A stretch of 64,000 bases of DNA from Albidovulum marisflavi. Its GTDB lineage: Bacteria; Pseudomonadota; Alphaproteobacteria; Rhodobacterales; Rhodobacteraceae. The notes under the pieces were generated by a model. That model was not told where the DNA came from and did no database searches. It saw nothing but the letters and a program-made list of their open reading frames with translations. The DNA is taken from positions 1,534,001 through 1,598,000 of the forward strand of contig NZ_JAOWKY010000001.1 of assembly GCF_025751435.1 (NCBI RefSeq), written 5' to 3'. Position 1 is the stretch's first letter; each line of letters begins with the position of its first letter. Shown one piece after another: positions 62,884 to 64,000 of the stretch. A program made the position numbers and the translations under genes.

Positions 62884-64000
62884 ATGCGGCGGGTAGTTGT
62901 CACAGGTCTTGGGATGGTCACGCCGCTGGCGTGCGGGGTCGAGGAGACGTGGAAGCGGCTTCTGGCCGGTCAGTCGGGCGCGGGACCAATCACGCGGTTC
63001 GACACGTCGAACGTGATCACGACCTATGCCTGCGAAATTCCCTTTGGCGATGGCAGCGACGGCACCTTCAACCCCGATCAGTGGATGGAGGCGAAGGACC
63101 GCCGCAAAGTCGATGACTTCATCCTTTATGGCATGGCCGCCGCGCAGATGGCGGTCGAGGACTCCGGCTGGCGCCCCGAGGACGAAGAAAGCCGCTTGCG
63201 CACCGGCGTCATGATCGGCTCGGGCATTGGCGGTCTGACTTCGATCGCTGAAACGGCGGTGCTGATCAAGGACAAGGGGCCCAAGCGCGTATCGCCCTTC
63301 TTCATCCCCGGGGCTCTCATCAACCTGGTGTCGGGCCAGGTATCGATCCGCTTCGGCTTCAAGGGGCCGAACCATGCGGTCGTGACAGCCTGTTCGACAG
63401 GTGCGCACGCGATCGGTGACGCGGCGCGTCTGATCCAGTGGGGCGATGCGGACGTGATGGTGGCCGGCGGTGCCGAAAGCCCGATCAGCGAGATCGGCAT
63501 TGCGGGCTTCAATGCCTGCAAGGCGCTGTCCACCAAGCGGGCGGACGACCCGACGAAGGCAAGCCGCCCCTACGACAGCGACCGCGATGGTTTCGTCATG
63601 GGCGAGGGCGCCGGTGTCGTCGTGCTTGAGGAGTACGAACACGCCAAGGCGCGGGGCGCCAAGATCTATTGCGAAGTCTTGGGTTACGGCATGTCCGGCG
63701 ACGCCTATCACATCACCGCCCCTTCCGAGGACGGAGACGGCGCCTATCGCTGCATGTCAGCGGCGCTGAAACGCGCCGGCCTGCAGCCGTCCGACATCGA
63801 TTACATCAACGCGCATGGCACTTCGACCATGGCGGACACGATCGAGCTGGGCGCGGTCGAACGCCTGATGGGAAACCACGCGGCCGACGCCACGATGTCG
63901 TCGACCAAGTCGTCGATCGGGCACCTTCTGGGCGCAGCGGGCGCGGTCGAAGCGATCTTCTGCGTGCTGGCGCTGCGTGATCAGGTGGCGCCGCCGACGA
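62884..64000 (+). CDS. fabF: Beta-ketoacyl-ACP synthase II (cut by right edge)
   Basis: About 372 residues are visible before the window ends; the full protein should have about 420. It starts MRRVVVTGLGMVTPLACGVE and has the nucleophile Cys in VVTACSTGAHAIGDAA near residue 167, the first catalytic His in INAHGTSTMADTIE near residue 307 and the second in STKSSIGHLLGAAGAVEA near residue 345. It condenses acyl-ACP with malonyl-ACP. It follows the HisA-like gene by 99 bp. Confidence 0.96.
   Translation, partial: MRRVVVTGLGMVTPLACGVEETWKRLLAGQSGAGPITRFDTSNVITTYACEIPFGDGSDGTFNPDQWMEAKDRRKVDDFILYGMAAAQMAVEDSGWRPEDEESRLRTGVMIGSGIGGLTSIAETAVLIKDKGPKRVSPFFIPGALINLVSGQVSIRFGFKGPNHAVVTACSTGAHAIGDAARLIQWGDADVMVAGGAESPISEIGIAGFNACKALSTKRADDPTKASRPYDSDRDGFVMGEGAGVVVLEEYEHAKARGAKIYCEVLGYGMSGDAYHITAPSEDGDGAYRCMSAALKRAGLQPSDIDYINAHGTSTMADTIELGAVERLMGNHAADATMSSTKSSIGHLLGAAGAVEAIFCVLALRDQVAPPT

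Overview
The window comes from a GC-rich alphaproteobacterial chromosome. The style of the genes points to the order Rhodobacterales (roseobacter/Paracoccus-like): tight convergent and ATGA-overlapping gene pairs, a tandem glycine riboswitch ahead of gcvTHP, an L9 with an acidic tail, a small stand-alone Hint protein and a DUF3775 protein. I cannot name the genus. There are about 66 protein genes, two of them cut by the window edges, and two tRNAs. I see no insertion sequence, prophage, CRISPR array or rRNA operon; this reads as core chromosome with several metabolic islands.

Layout. 1-12 kb: transport and stress genes, with the end of an MFS carrier, a DUF2182/DUF1326 putative metal-handling pair, a secreted phytochelatin-synthase-like protease, chrA, metG, a second MFS carrier, YceI, a PfkB sugar kinase, an exported metallo-beta-lactamase-fold hydrolase and an lrgAB-like pair. 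12-17 kb: a secreted SH3 protein, a lipoprotein, a zincin, gltX, a LysR regulator divergent from a YdhR-like gene, and a gamma-glutamylcyclotransferase. 17.4-23.2 kb: glycine riboswitch and gcvT-gcvH-gcvP, a DUF3775 gene, trxC and tRNA-Ala(CGC). 23.4-29.6 kb: a sulfur-ester and envelope group with a sulfotransferase, two outer-membrane barrels, a Tat-exported arylsulfatase with its formylglycine-generating enzyme, and a Crp/Fnr regulator. 29.9-30.7 kb: N-carbamoylputrescine amidase.

30.7-44.5 kb is the most interesting part. One long, translationally coupled cluster encodes an aromatic-acid CoA ligase, a fused flavin monooxygenase/Old Yellow Enzyme, an SDR, a MarR regulator, a crotonase, an acyl-CoA dehydrogenase, a hotdog thioesterase, a RidA-family protein and a complete branched-chain-type ABC importer. 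A 3-hydroxyacyl-CoA dehydrogenase is divergent from it. Two tandem palindromes lie in the divergent promoter. The set is best explained as aerobic CoA-dependent ring reduction of anthranilate (2-aminobenzoate), with salicylate-type substrates as the alternative.

44.5-64 kb: a MarR-controlled MATE exporter, an XRE-cupin regulator, glnB-glnA, the NAD(P)HX repair enzyme, a Hint protein, tRNA-Leu(UAG) and trigger factor, a small ppGpp-hydrolase-like HD protein, cysK, a DMT exporter, an atypical SDR, rpsF-rpsR-rplI, a cytochrome b561-like protein and the fatty-acid cluster fabD-fabG-acpP-[HisA-like paralogue]-fabF, the last cut by the right edge. All functions are read from sequence motifs and context; none has been tested here.
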